Positions 1 through 8,856 of a stretch of DNA of 64,000 nt are shown piece by piece. A program made the translations under genes and the position numbers. The DNA lies in assembly GCA_022448365.1 (NCBI GenBank), contig JAKVCS010000001.1, positions 310,001-374,000 of the forward strand, read 5' to 3'. The notes beneath the pieces were generated by a model. It did not search any database. It was given only the letters and a program-made list of their open reading frames with translations, and was not told the DNA's origin. Source of the DNA: Saccharospirillaceae bacterium. Its GTDB lineage: Bacteria > Pseudomonadota > Gammaproteobacteria > Pseudomonadales > Oceanobacteraceae. The stretch's first letter is position 1, and each line of letters opens with the position of its first letter.

Positions 1-779
1 TCCTTCAGATAAGCGTAAACCAACTTAGCGGTGTATACCGGGTCAAGCGGCAGGCCTGATACATCGAATTCCCGAATCATCTCATGCAACTGCTTATTAG
101 TGCGGGCAAAACCTCCAAAATGATAATCATCAAGTAATTTCCAGTTATTCCCGGTCATCATCTGCTGCCACGCTGCTTGTCGTTCACCATGATCCGCCAC
201 CACATTAACACCGACAACCCGACAGGTTGATTGTTGCTGCTGCAACGCGTTGGCGAGACCTAGCGCAGTCGTGCCGGTACCAACGGCAAGCCACACCTGA
301 TCAAACTCCTGGCAATAGGGAGCCAATAATTGACATCCTTTCAGCCCCTCGGGGCCAGCGCCGCCCTCCTCAATCACATATGCCTGAAATTCATCGGCCA
401 ACTGCTGCCGATAATCAGCCTGATAACGCTGGGCGTAGCGCTTTTTATCGGCAAATACCAACTGCATACCGTATGACTGACAATCCTGTAACGTTTCCGT
501 GAGAGGAAGATGCTTATAACCACGAACAATGCCTATGGTTTCAAGACTAAGGCGTTTCCCAACGGCAGCAAGGGCATGAAGGTGATTCGAAAAAGGGCCG
601 CCAAAGCTGACGATACGAGTTACATTTAGCGCTTGGGCACGTTCGATGTGACCAAGCAGCTTATACGCTTTATTGCCCGAAATGACCGGATCAAGGCGAT
701 CCAGGCGCAGGACCCTTGCCTGATTACAACCCGGTAAGGGCTCTACAGGCAGTTTTTTTTGCAATAGCTGGCGTAACAC
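1..779 (-). CDS. PLP-dependent ACC deaminase / D-cysteine desulfhydrase family protein (partial)
   Basis: Fold-type II PLP enzyme that probably releases ammonia from a small amino acid (D-cysteine desulfhydrase or 1-aminocyclopropane-1-carboxylate deaminase family). The reading frame begins RQLLQKKLPVEPLPG and continues with DRLDPVISGNKAYKL, which carries the presumed PLP lysine in the GNK motif, then SFGGPFSNHLHALAA, the cofactor-phosphate region, and a glycine-rich EEGGAGPEG stretch. It ends at the window edge in PLDPVYTAKLVYAYLK, typical of the family's C-terminal part, so only a short tail is missing. The start is read as GTG at 779 with GGAAG five bases upstream. It follows the coiled-coil gene at 798 by about 18 bases, so the two are probably cotranscribed. 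Substrate cannot be told from sequence. Confidence 0.85.
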   Translation of the reverse strand, partial: MLRQLLQKKLPVEPLPGCNQARVLRLDRLDPVISGNKAYKLLGHIERAQALNVTRIVSFGGPFSNHLHALAAVGKRLSLETIGIVRGYKHLPLTETLQDCQSYGMQLVFADKKRYAQRYQADYRQQLADEFQAYVIEEGGAGPEGLKGCQLLAPYCQEFDQVWLAVGTGTTALGLANALQQQQSTCRVVGVNVVADHGERQAAWQQMMTGNNWKLLDDYHFGGFARTNKQLHEMIREFDVSGLPLDPVYTAKLVYAYLK

Positions 780-797
780 AACACTTCCGCGAGACAG

Positions 798-1997
798 TTA
801 GCCAACAAGATTAGCTCTTTTATGAAGTTTACAAAAGGCACTGAGACGGTATTCGAAATCGCGCGGTTGCTCGACTCTGGGAATTTCTGCCTGACACTGC
901 TGACATCGTGGGTCGTCGTAATGATCCAGCCAGTTGCGATATTCCTCTTCACCAACAAAGCACTTTTGCGCCGCATAGGCAATTGGGTTGTCCGCATACA
1001 ACTTCATGTTATCGGGTGTGATCGTGAGATGCCCGGCGCCGGGATGAAATGCAACCAACACTGCATCAAGGCCTCCGATACGACTGACGAAGCGATCAAT
1101 ACTTTGCTCTTCAAGGTTTTCGACCTGCTGCTGCAAACGCAGCATCTGGTCATTATCTGCTCCGCTCTCCGCTGCCGGTGCTGAACAGGCGTCAACACCA
1201 GTGTCAGTTGTCGAATTGTGTAAAGCCAGCTCCAACTCAGATTTCAACTGCTCGATCTGTTGCTCCAGATCCGCGACTTGCTGACAATGAAGCTGCCGTA
1301 ATTGCTCCACATCGTCATGATGACCATGCGCCATCGAAGCCTGAGTCTGGCGGTTGAGCTTTTCGTTCATTCCGCGCTGGCGCTCGATCTCGTGCTGCAA
1401 TTGCGCCAACTGATTGCGGTAGGCTTCCACTTCATTACGCAATGTTCGCTTGAGTTCTTCAACTTCTGGATCAGTGTGCTTTTGCGCCAGTAATGAACTC
1501 GCTGACGTACCACTGACACGTTCCACCGCGGATACAGGATCAACCGTTTTCTCAGCCGATTGGGCGGTTGTTGCACCGGCCGCCAGGCGATTATCCCGCA
1601 ATGCTTTACGGATCGCCATGAAGTCAGACGTCACAGGTTCCCAGAGTGAATCAGCATGCCAGGAGATAGAGCACTGCGTCTGACAAGCGAGCTTAATCCG
1701 ACCCGCACCCATATTCGGGCCACGACCAGCGCTGTCAGCAAGGCGTCGCAACGGCATGTACCAATCACTTACCGGCACTCCCACTTCACTGCTGTCGCGT
1801 TGCAACGGAATTTCAAACAGTACGATAGCTTCTGCACAACGGTGATTCCCGATCTGGACATAAGCAGCCAATAGTTTATCACTGGCAATACTGGCTAGGG
1901 ATGACTGACGACGCACACGCTGTTCAAAATCTGCGAGCCAATAACTGGCGACTACGTCATGCTGATGCAGGATAAATACAGCTTCCTGAAGACTCAT
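798..1997 (-). CDS. Hypothetical coiled-coil protein
   Basis: Protein of 399 residues with no function I recognise. The N-terminal third is globular and begins MSLQEAVFILHQHDVV. The middle, roughly residues 175-300, is a long heptad-rich Glu/Gln coiled coil. The C-terminal domain has conserved-looking features (GHLTITPDNMKLYADNP, AYAAQKCFV, then CQQC) and a final Cys-x-x-His, so it may bind a metal. No signal peptide or membrane segment is seen. ATG at 1997 is preferred over the in-frame TTG just before it. It lies in the same orientation as the membrane-anchored coiled-coil gene at 2115 and just ahead of the deaminase gene. Similar proteins occur as unannotated genes in pseudomonads, from memory only. 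Confidence 0.7.
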   Translation of the reverse strand: MSLQEAVFILHQHDVVASYWLADFEQRVRRQSSLASIASDKLLAAYVQIGNHRCAEAIVLFEIPLQRDSSEVGVPVSDWYMPLRRLADSAGRGPNMGAGRIKLACQTQCSISWHADSLWEPVTSDFMAIRKALRDNRLAAGATTAQSAEKTVDPVSAVERVSGTSASSLLAQKHTDPEVEELKRTLRNEVEAYRNQLAQLQHEIERQRGMNEKLNRQTQASMAHGHHDDVEQLRQLHCQQVADLEQQIEQLKSELELALHNSTTDTGVDACSAPAAESGADNDQMLRLQQQVENLEEQSIDRFVSRIGGLDAVLVAFHPGAGHLTITPDNMKLYADNPIAYAAQKCFVGEEEYRNWLDHYDDPRCQQCQAEIPRVEQPRDFEYRLSAFCKLHKRANLVG

Positions 1998-2114
1998 CAA
2001 TGGTATCTCGAATGTAATAACTTATTATTTTGGACCGCACACTAATCAAAATGTGCACCGGGCTAAAGGTTTTTCCGATGATCGGTAGGTGTTTGTGACT
2101 CAGTTCACATGTGC

Positions 2115-2891
2115 TCAGAACTTTTGCTTTTCTCCTGCGGATGGGTCAGCGGGAATACCAAACTCGTTCTGCCCCTTGGTTTCCTCTTGAGATAAAGCCT
2201 TGCTAAGGTTGTCTTCCGGTTCTTCACCACCGTTATAAAGCGAGCTGGTTCGGTTGGCAATTCCACGGATTTTGTCATTTTTCTCCGGGTATTGAATATC
2301 AAACTCAATCAGCAGTTTCTTCGCTGCTTTATAATAATTTCCAGCCGTAACCACATCCCCTCTTTTGGCCGCTACATCGCCTTGGGCGGTATAGGTGTCC
2401 ACTTCACAATCGAGCAAAGTCATGCGCAAGTAACGACGGTATTCCATCATTGCAGTCTCAGAGATAATGCGTTGCTTCATCATCGGGCTGAGGGTTTTCA
2501 TTATTCGCGAAAACTGTTGCTTGGCATAGCGAATCTCACGATCACTCTTCAAAACCTTGCGAACCGTCTTGGTGGCCTCAATTTTTTCCTGATACGGCGC
2601 TTTGTCAAAGGCTAAATCCTCGGTATGTCGCTCTTTCTTAGTCAGTGCATCCTGATAACGCTGGTACAGATAGTCCACCCGGTCGAGAACAACCAGCTGA
2701 ATTTCTTTGAAGTTGTCGACCAGCATAAGGAACTCCAGCGCCTCCAGAAGATCTTCGGCCGCTGTTTTTATCGCCCTTGCCTGTGAGCGCTGTTTAAATT
2801 CCAATTGCTGCCGACGACCCGCGAAAACCAGGCCAATTAACACCAATGCAATCGGTAGCGCGATCGCAACAACTAGGCCAATCGCAGACAT
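2115..2891 (-). CDS. Membrane-anchored coiled-coil hypothetical protein
   Basis: Protein of 258 residues. Residues 3-24 form one hydrophobic segment (AIGLVVAIALPIALVLIGLV) followed by GRRQ, so it is probably a single-pass inner-membrane protein with a cytoplasmic body. The body is helical and highly charged, with a repeat-like RRYLRMTLLDCEVDTYTAQGD segment that resembles a tetratricopeptide-type helical hairpin. The last 40 residues are polar and probably disordered. It is divergent from topA and upstream of the other coiled-coil gene in the same direction. Function unknown. Confidence 0.7.
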   Translation of the reverse strand: MSAIGLVVAIALPIALVLIGLVFAGRRQQLEFKQRSQARAIKTAAEDLLEALEFLMLVDNFKEIQLVVLDRVDYLYQRYQDALTKKERHTEDLAFDKAPYQEKIEATKTVRKVLKSDREIRYAKQQFSRIMKTLSPMMKQRIISETAMMEYRRYLRMTLLDCEVDTYTAQGDVAAKRGDVVTAGNYYKAAKKLLIEFDIQYPEKNDKIRGIANRTSSLYNGGEEPEDNLSKALSQEETKGQNEFGIPADPSAGEKQKF

Positions 2892-2997
2892 AAGTTGTCA
2901 TCCCCCCCCAATTCTGTGCTATTCCTGAAAAAGATGAATACATCTGAGTTTAGCAACAATTGACCAGTACGCCGGGCGAGTTTTGTCAAAATGAAGC

Positions 2998-3026
2998 TTG
3001 ACCGCACCCCCGGTATTGCCATTAAA
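2998..3026 (+). promoter_or_regulatory. Possible topA promoter
   Basis: TTGACC at 2998-3003 is followed after 17 bases by ATTAAA at 3021-3026, in the divergent gap between the 2115 gene and topA. The -35 matches consensus at five of six positions; the -10 is weak. This is a guess from pattern only. Confidence 0.3.
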
Positions 3027-3079
3027 GTGTCGCCTCTTAGCGACTGGCTGGTTCAACTACAAGGGTAAAACGAAGGATT

Positions 3080-5764
3080 ATGGGCAAATCGCTGGTAATT
3101 GTGGAGTCGCCTGCCAAGGCCAAAACCATTAATAAATATTTGGGCAAAGACTACGTTGTGAAGTCCAGCGTTGGACACGTTCGCGACTTGCCTACCTCTG
3201 GCTCAGGCAAAAAGTCTGACCCGAAAGAGCGCGCTCGCCAAGCTGCGCTGACCCGTAAAATGTCGCCAGAAGAAAAAGTGGCGCACAAAAAACGAAAAGC
3301 CAAAGAACAGCTGATCAGCCGCATGGGGGTAAACCCGGAAGACGGCTGGAAAGCGAACTACCAGGTGTTACCCGGCAAAGAAAAAGTTGTCGATGAATTA
3401 AAACGCCTGGCCAAAGATGCCGATCATATCTATCTCGCAACCGATTTGGACCGCGAAGGGGAAGCCATTGCCTGGCACCTGCGGGAAATCATCGGAGAGA
3501 AAAACAAAGACTACCGTCGTGTCGTGTTTAACGAGATCACCAAAAAGGCGATTCAGGCGGCATTTGAACAGCCGTCAGAGCTGAATATGAATCGCGTTAA
3601 CGCCCAACAGGCTCGGCGCTTTCTCGACCGTGTTGTTGGCTTCATGGTTTCGCCTCTGCTCTGGAGTAAAGTTGCCCGTGGCTTGTCTGCAGGTCGTGTG
3701 CAATCCGTTGCGGTACGGTTAATCGTTGAGCGTGAGCGTGAAATACGTGCCTTTATCCCGGTGGAATATTGGGAGGCATTTGCCCAACTAACCACCGCTG
3801 ACGGCACTGAACTACGCACCCAGGTAGTAAAGTACAAGGGCGAAGAATTCCGTCCGGGCAATGAAGCCGACACGATGTCGGCGGTAGAGACACTGCGTGC
3901 CAGTGAGTTCCTGGTTAAAAGCCGTGAAGACAAACCAACCAGCTCTAAACCCGCGGCACCTTTTATCACCTCGACCCTGCAACAAGCCGCCAGCACACGC
4001 CTGAGCTTCAGCGTTAAAAAAACCATGATGCTGGCGCAGCGACTCTATGAGGCTGGCTATATCACCTATATGCGAACCGACTCCACCAACCTGAGTCAGG
4101 ACGCAATAGACAGCGTACGAAACTACATCAGCGATAAACTGGGCGAGAGCTATTTGCCCGAAAAACCGCGAATTTACAGCAGCAAAGAAGGCGCTCAAGA
4201 AGCACACGAAGCGATTCGCCCTTCCGATGTAAAATTGCGTGCGGCTGATCTGAAAAGCATGGAGCCGGATGCTGAACGTCTTTACGATCTGATCTGGCGC
4301 CGCTTTGTCGCTTGTCAGACAAACGATGCCAAGTTTACCAGTACGACCATTACCGTCGCTGCCGCCGATTACGATCTCAAGACCCGCGGTCGTGTGATTC
4401 GCTTTGATGGCCACCTGAAAGTACTGCCGCCTGTCAGCAAAGGTGACGATGACCTGTTATTGCCTGACGTAGAGCAAGGTGAAAAACTGAACTTGCTGGA
4501 GCTGCTGCCGAAGCAGCACTTCACCAAACCTGCTCCGCGTTTCTCTGAAGCTGCGCTCGTTAAAGAACTGGAAAAACGCGGTATTGGCCGCCCCTCTACC
4601 TATGCCTCTATTATTTCCACGATTCAGGATCGTGGTTATGTAAGCCTGCAGGGACGTCGCTTTTACGCCGAAAAAATGGGTGACATTGTTACCAGTCGCC
4701 TGGTTGAAAGCTTCGATGAACTGATGGATTTTGGCTTTACCGCCAGCATGGAAGAAAAGTTGGATGATATCGCTGACGGTGCCATCAACTGGACTCAGGT
4801 TCTTGATAATTTTTACACCGATTTCCACGGTCAACTGGATACAGCAGAAAGCGAAGATGGCATGCGCCTCAATGCGCCGGTCGATACCGATATCGAATGC
4901 CCGAAGTGTTCTCGTAATATGCAAATCCGCACTGGCACAACTGGCGTATTTCTGGGCTGCTCAGGGTATAGCCTGCCTCCCAAAGAACGCTGCACCCAGA
5001 CACTGAACTTAATTCCAGGTGATGAGGCCATCACAGCGGACGAGGACGAAGAGGCGGAAAGCCGTCGATTAATGGATAAGCGTCGCTGTACCATCTGTGA
5101 TGCCGCCATGGACAGTTACCTGCTTGATGAAACTCGTAAGGTTCATATCTGTGGCAACAACCCGGATTGCTCAGGCTTCGAGGTTGAACAAGGGCAATTT
5201 AAGATCAAAGGCTACGATGGTCCAACCCTTGAGTGTGATCGCTGTGGCAGTGAAATGCAGCTTAAATCTGGCCGCTTTGGTAAGTATTTTGGCTGTACCA
5301 ACGAGGAATGTAAAAATACCCGCAAGCTGCTGAAAAACGGTGAGGCTGCGCCTCCCAAAATGGATCCGATTGCCATGCCGGAACTGGCTTGTCAGAAAGT
5401 TGAGGATACTTATGTATTGCGGGATGGCGCAGCCGGACTATTCCTGGCTGCCAGCCAGTTCCCTAAGAACCGTGAAACCCGTGCTCCATTAGTCGCAGAA
5501 TTAATACCGCACCAAGCGGAGTTACCGGAAAAGTATCATTACCTGCTCGACGCTCCACGTGCTGACAGTGATGGCAACCAGGCAACCATTCGATACAGCC
5601 GTAAGACCAAAGAGCAATACGTTATGACCGAGGATGAAAAAGGCAAAGCCAGTGGCTGGGCAGCGCACTTTGTTGACAGCGCCTGGGTAATAACAGAGAA
5701 GAAAAAAGCGGCCAAGAAACCTGTAGCTAAAAAAACAACGGCGAAGAAAAGCGCAAAGTCCTGA
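3080..5764 (+). CDS. topA: DNA topoisomerase I
   Basis: Type IA topoisomerase of 894 residues that relaxes negative supercoils by passing DNA through a transient single-strand break. The Toprim domain starts at [19 protein letters not shown] (Glu9) and has the DLDREGE metal site at residues 122-128. The catalytic tyrosine is Tyr330 in the motif ITYMRTDST. Three C-terminal zinc ribbons with CxxC pairs follow (CPKC, CTIC, CDRC), then a Lys/Ala-rich tail (about residues 873-894) that probably binds DNA nonspecifically. An inserted basic segment at about residues 45-80, between the first Toprim strand and the rest, is usual for the pseudomonad-type enzyme. GAAGGA lies just upstream of the ATG. 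A hairpin with a T-run follows the stop. Confidence 0.97.
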   Translation: MGKSLVIVESPAKAKTINKYLGKDYVVKSSVGHVRDLPTSGSGKKSDPKERARQAALTRKMSPEEKVAHKKRKAKEQLISRMGVNPEDGWKANYQVLPGKEKVVDELKRLAKDADHIYLATDLDREGEAIAWHLREIIGEKNKDYRRVVFNEITKKAIQAAFEQPSELNMNRVNAQQARRFLDRVVGFMVSPLLWSKVARGLSAGRVQSVAVRLIVEREREIRAFIPVEYWEAFAQLTTADGTELRTQVVKYKGEEFRPGNEADTMSAVETLRASEFLVKSREDKPTSSKPAAPFITSTLQQAASTRLSFSVKKTMMLAQRLYEAGYITYMRTDSTNLSQDAIDSVRNYISDKLGESYLPEKPRIYSSKEGAQEAHEAIRPSDVKLRAADLKSMEPDAERLYDLIWRRFVACQTNDAKFTSTTITVAAADYDLKTRGRVIRFDGHLKVLPPVSKGDDDLLLPDVEQGEKLNLLELLPKQHFTKPAPRFSEAALVKELEKRGIGRPSTYASIISTIQDRGYVSLQGRRFYAEKMGDIVTSRLVESFDELMDFGFTASMEEKLDDIADGAINWTQVLDNFYTDFHGQLDTAESEDGMRLNAPVDTDIECPKCSRNMQIRTGTTGVFLGCSGYSLPPKERCTQTLNLIPGDEAITADEDEEAESRRLMDKRRCTICDAAMDSYLLDETRKVHICGNNPDCSGFEVEQGQFKIKGYDGPTLECDRCGSEMQLKSGRFGKYFGCTNEECKNTRKLLKNGEAAPPKMDPIAMPELACQKVEDTYVLRDGAAGLFLAASQFPKNRETRAPLVAELIPHQAELPEKYHYLLDAPRADSDGNQATIRYSRKTKEQYVMTEDEKGKASGWAAHFVDSAWVITEKKKAAKKPVAKKTTAKKSAKS

Positions 5765-5790
5765 TCAAGTATCTGACTGGCTCATAAAAT

Positions 5791-5837
5791 AATCCGAGAA
5801 AAGTCTCAGTTAATTGATGCTTTTCCCGGATTTTTTT
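5791..5837 (+). terminator. Rho-independent terminator after topA
   Basis: A 13-base stem (5791-5803 with 5820-5832, one A/C mismatch) with a 16-base loop leads into seven T residues ending at 5837. It sits 27 bases after the topA stop. Confidence 0.75.
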
Positions 5838-5888
5838 ATATCTCAAGATTGTTATTTTCTGAGTTCTACTCATGGAATAAGGAAAATA

Positions 5889-6173
5889 ATGATGAAATGG
5901 CTACCAAAAGCGCTGATCGTTTTGTGCATTTCTGCTGCAACTTTTATGGCACTGGCTAACGAAAAAGCAACGCCGGTGAACATCAATACTGCTTCTGCTG
6001 AACAACTGACTGAACTGAAAGGAATCGGACTGAACAAAGCAAAAGCCATTGTGCAATACCGTAAGGATAAAGGCCCGTTCAGCTCTGTAAATGAGCTGAT
6101 ATTGGTCAAAGGCATCGGCGAAAGCACACTAAAAAATAATGACGGTATGCTCGTCACCACAACGGAACAATGA
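5889..6173 (+). CDS. ComEA-family helix-hairpin-helix protein
   Basis: Small exported DNA-binding protein of 94 residues. A signal peptide (MMKWLPKALIVLCISAATFM, cleavage near ALA-NE) is followed by one ComEA-type double helix-hairpin-helix unit: VNINTASAEQLTELKGIGLNK and later FSSVNELILVKGIGEST. Such proteins bind double-stranded DNA in the periplasm during uptake in competent species, but single-domain versions are common in bacteria not known to be competent. The start is placed at 5889 or 5892 because AAGGA lies 5-8 bases upstream; an upstream in-frame ATG at 5814 falls inside the topA terminator and is rejected. Confidence 0.88.
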   Translation: MMKWLPKALIVLCISAATFMALANEKATPVNINTASAEQLTELKGIGLNKAKAIVQYRKDKGPFSSVNELILVKGIGESTLKNNDGMLVTTTEQ

Positions 6174-6189
6174 TTGGAGTATTAATAAA

Positions 6190-6219
6190 GGGTCATAAAC
6201 ACGATGGTGTTTATGACCC
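6190..6219. terminator. Convergent hairpin terminator
   Basis: A perfect 13-base inverted repeat (6190-6202 and 6207-6219) with a GATG loop lies between the convergent ComEA-like and lipoprotein genes. Read on the minus strand it is followed by TTTATT, so it more likely ends the lipoprotein transcript. Confidence 0.6.
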
Positions 6220-6237
6220 GACAATCAAAGTGACCGA

Positions 6238-6948
6238 TCACTCCGTAATCAGGCAGTTCCCCCACTCACAACGAGCAAGAATATAGCTGCCATCCGGGCA
6301 GCGACCATCATAAACTTCATGAGGCCAGTCATTCTTCAGCAGCTGAACCCGAGCACCCGGACAGCCATGTCGTTTCGCTAACTTTTCCACCACATAGAAT
6401 GAACGACCGTAAACCTTTTTGGTTCGTTTTTCGATTGATGCGCGTTTCATTGCTAAATCCTTACCCTGACTTTGCGCACGACGCTGAAGTTTCACCAGGC
6501 CCTGATAGAGCTCTTCATTACCGCGCAAATCCATTTCGCCCTCGTTATAGCGCTCAAGCACTCGCAGGCATAAATCTTCTTTGTCGGAAGCGCCGGTCAT
6601 CAACTCGTTAACTTCCTGCTCAGCGGTCTCAACAACCTGCCAGGTCAGTGCCATAGCCATTCTCGCACCAGTTTCAGCACGGTCATCAGTGACTTTAATA
6701 ATGTCGTATGCCAGACCAAAATCCGCCCCTTCAACAAAGGCTCCGTTACGTTTCCACCAGTTTCTCTGAGTACGCAGTGCTTCTTGCTTGGTTTCACTAC
6801 TCACATCGTAACAGGCGTCAACCCAGCTGCGCAGACTGGTATCTGTCTGCAGGGCGTAATAAACAGCCTCGCCTGTCGGCGAAAGCGGGTTAGAAGAACA
6901 ACCGACTAACCCGAGGCTGAGCAGAAACATTGAAATAATAAAACGCAT
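6238..6948 (-). CDS. Hypothetical lipoprotein
   Basis: Predicted lipoprotein of 236 residues. The lipobox LVGC is at residues 14-17 after a hydrophobic stretch; the +2 residue is Ser, which favours outer-membrane sorting under the Lol rule. The body is Cys-containing (AC near residue 46, CLRVL, HGCPGARV, GRCPDG, CEWGNC), so disulfide bonding is likely. It contains a charged helical middle. No family is recognised. It lies 10 bases downstream of the glutaredoxin-like gene at 6959, so the two may be cotranscribed. Confidence 0.75.
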   Translation of the reverse strand: MRFIISMFLLSLGLVGCSSNPLSPTGEAVYYALQTDTSLRSWVDACYDVSSETKQEALRTQRNWWKRNGAFVEGADFGLAYDIIKVTDDRAETGARMAMALTWQVVETAEQEVNELMTGASDKEDLCLRVLERYNEGEMDLRGNEELYQGLVKLQRRAQSQGKDLAMKRASIEKRTKKVYGRSFYVVEKLAKRHGCPGARVQLLKNDWPHEVYDGRCPDGSYILARCEWGNCLITE

Positions 6949-6958
6949 GGGAATCCCC

Positions 6959-7210
6959 TTAAGATATTGTGTCCTTTTGATTTAACCAAACAAACAACTC
7001 TTCGTAATTAAATGGCCAGTCTAATTCACGGCCGGATTGTTCGTCCTTGAGAACGGGGATACGAGTACCAAAACTGGCAACCAGCTGTTCAGATTCTGCA
7101 ATATCCTCAACATATACTTCCAGCGGGATATCAGCAGCGACCTCAACAATGACCTGTTGTGCTAATTCGCAAAGATGGCAGGCTTCAGTGCCATACAAAA
7201 CATACGCCAT
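6959..7210 (-). CDS. Glutaredoxin-like thioredoxin-fold protein
   Basis: Short protein of 83 residues in the glutaredoxin-like (DUF836) family. It has the redox motif CHLC at residues 11-14, the beta-strand VYVEDIAES, and the cis-proline segment TRIPVL that positions substrates in thioredoxin folds. It probably acts in the cytoplasm as a thiol-disulfide reductase, with unknown partners. GGAGG lies seven bases before the ATG. Directly upstream is a large palindrome enclosing a TATAAT box, which suggests that this small gene has its own controlled promoter. Confidence 0.85.
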   Translation of the reverse strand: MAYVLYGTEACHLCELAQQVIVEVAADIPLEVYVEDIAESEQLVASFGTRIPVLKDEQSGRELDWPFNYEELFVWLNQKDTIS

Positions 7211-7220
7211 GAAAGTCCTC

Positions 7221-7254
7221 CGTTATCAACGCCGTTATTATAGCGTTGATAACG
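7221..7254 (-). promoter_or_regulatory. Palindromic operator bracketing a -10 box
   Basis: Perfect 12-base arms (7221-7232 and 7243-7254) flank a 10-base spacer. Read on the minus strand the spacer begins with TATAAT (7242-7237), a consensus -10 hexamer, and the second arm runs into the ribosome binding site of the glutaredoxin-like gene. No good -35 box is visible at the normal distance. The arrangement suggests regulator binding across the promoter. It could instead be a terminator stem of the gene at 7285, but there is no U-run after it. Confidence 0.5.
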
Positions 7255-7284
7255 AGTCACACTGAACAGAATATAACGAGGATA

Positions 7285-8337
7285 TTAACTTTCGTTACCT
7301 GACAGCAACCCGGATAACTTTCCAGCAGCTTCCAGACCCTGCTGGAACTGATTCCAGATGGGTAAACGCTCCTCTTCAGGCAGCAGGCTATTCATCAGGT
7401 CTTGCAGAGTTTTTTCAGGTTTTGCCAGTGCATCAGCCTGCTCTATCGCGCGAGTGTAAGCGTCAATGTAGGAAGCGAGTGGTGCCTTCAAAGCTTCAAG
7501 CTGCTCCGTTGGCAACTGTGGCTGAACCTGAGAGTAGGCTCTGGTACTGGTCATCACTGTTTGCTGCGTCAGATTCAGACTTAGCGATGCAAGTTCGTTA
7601 CCATCAAATCCCAAAGACATAGCCTGCTCCAATGCACTGCCGAGATCGCCCGAAAAGAAACGTTCACTCAGGTCCTGCACTGAATTAAACAGATTGCTCA
7701 GGGCTTTCTGTTCTGCCTCATCGAGGTTACCTTCGACTTCAAAGGTCCAGGCAGAACGATTACTGGAACTCACCTGAAGAAAGTCCGGGGCAGACTCTGA
7801 GCGCCGTTGCTCTGACTGGGAAAACGATACGGTTACGCTATCACCGTCACGTGTCATAACATCCAATGTCAACGAATTTGCCACTTTAAGAGAAGAAGTC
7901 GAAGTGATCTCATTCAGTTGACGCGTGTCAGTATAGTTTTGCTCGCCACGCTCGATTTGATTAATTCCCTCCTCAACCAATTTTCGCCCTGCTGCGATTT
8001 CCTGCCTGAGCTCGTCGGTCATCAAACCACGGGCTTCAATAATCTCCTCTGCCTCCGCATAACCGCGAGCAACGCCTTCACGAGCAGCTGCAATCCTGTC
8101 TGCGACCCGCTCTGTGCTGGCACCCGAGGCGCGTAAACTATCGACCCCCCGACCAATAAAATCGAGCATATTATCAGCGGTACGCTGGGGGGATTGCCTT
8201 GCAGTTTTTAACAACTCCTGAGCAACTGGTTCAGTCACTGTTTTATTCGTTGCATAGGCTTGGTTAGAAACGGCGTCGCCGGCCCTGCCTTGCGGTTGCA
8301 GAAAGCCGAATTGACTGGGATTGACGGTAATAGACAT
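7285..8337 (-). CDS. DUF5610 domain protein
   Basis: Soluble protein of 350 residues, apparently with no signal peptide or membrane segment. Residues 50-130 (MLDFIGRGVDSLRASGAS, then ARGYAEAEEIIEARGLM) match what I recall of DUF5610, a helical domain often found in proteins of pseudomonads and relatives. The second half contains strands (VMTRDGDSVTVSFS) and helical repeats. The N-terminus (SITVNPSQFGFLQPQGRAGDAV) is polar and probably disordered. Function unknown; a structural or secreted role without a classic signal peptide is only speculation. It follows the small gene at 8450 in the same direction after 112 bases. Confidence 0.7.
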   Translation of the reverse strand: MSITVNPSQFGFLQPQGRAGDAVSNQAYATNKTVTEPVAQELLKTARQSPQRTADNMLDFIGRGVDSLRASGASTERVADRIAAAREGVARGYAEAEEIIEARGLMTDELRQEIAAGRKLVEEGINQIERGEQNYTDTRQLNEITSTSSLKVANSLTLDVMTRDGDSVTVSFSQSEQRRSESAPDFLQVSSSNRSAWTFEVEGNLDEAEQKALSNLFNSVQDLSERFFSGDLGSALEQAMSLGFDGNELASLSLNLTQQTVMTSTRAYSQVQPQLPTEQLEALKAPLASYIDAYTRAIEQADALAKPEKTLQDLMNSLLPEEERLPIWNQFQQGLEAAGKLSGLLSGNES

Positions 8338-8449
8338 AAGAGGCCACCAAACAAACAGAGCTATACCAGACGTTATCGGCAGCCCTGGCTGGTCATTTAG
8401 TGAAAATGAAAACTTTACACTTCAGCGTACCAGCCTGCTGAGGGACTGG

Positions 8450-8734
8450 CTAATAACAAATAGCCCCTTGCTGAAAGTCCTCAGAAAATTCGATGTTCCA
8501 GCTTATCTGGTGCTTATCGAGTTCCAACATGACTTCCTCTACCGATGAAGACAACAGTTGCATCATTTTCATCGCTTTAAATGCCGCACGACAAGCTGCT
8601 TCATCCAAACCCATGGTTTCCTCAAGCGACATAACTCCCTGCTCCACCAGAGCAACACGCCAGCTGTTAGTATCACCATGACTTAGCAGGTGATCGACGA
8701 GAGGTTTTATCAGGGAGTGTTTTTCCGTAGCCAT
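8450..8734 (-). CDS. Hypothetical protein
   Basis: A 94-residue protein, mostly helical, beginning MATEKHSLIKPLVDHLLSHG. It has no signal peptide, membrane segment or known motif. Its position just upstream of the DUF5610 gene on the same strand suggests a shared transcript. It is recognised as coding from its length, clean start and consistent orientation; no function is proposed. Confidence 0.55.
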   Translation of the reverse strand: MATEKHSLIKPLVDHLLSHGDTNSWRVALVEQGVMSLEETMGLDEAACRAAFKAMKMMQLLSSSVEEVMLELDKHQISWNIEFSEDFQQGAICY

Positions 8735-8856
8735 ATGCCACCTCTTTATTCGACTTAACGATTATTCAGTTGAATACTAAAGATGGCCCGGCATTAGCCA
8801 GAAATCCAGTGCAAAAAATGAACAGTCCTATGACTTTAACTCACAAATGCCAAAGT

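Noticed and set aside
227-502. Plus-strand frame inside the deaminase gene
   Set aside because: The minus strand across this region encodes a clear PLP-enzyme sequence, so the frame is a shadow.
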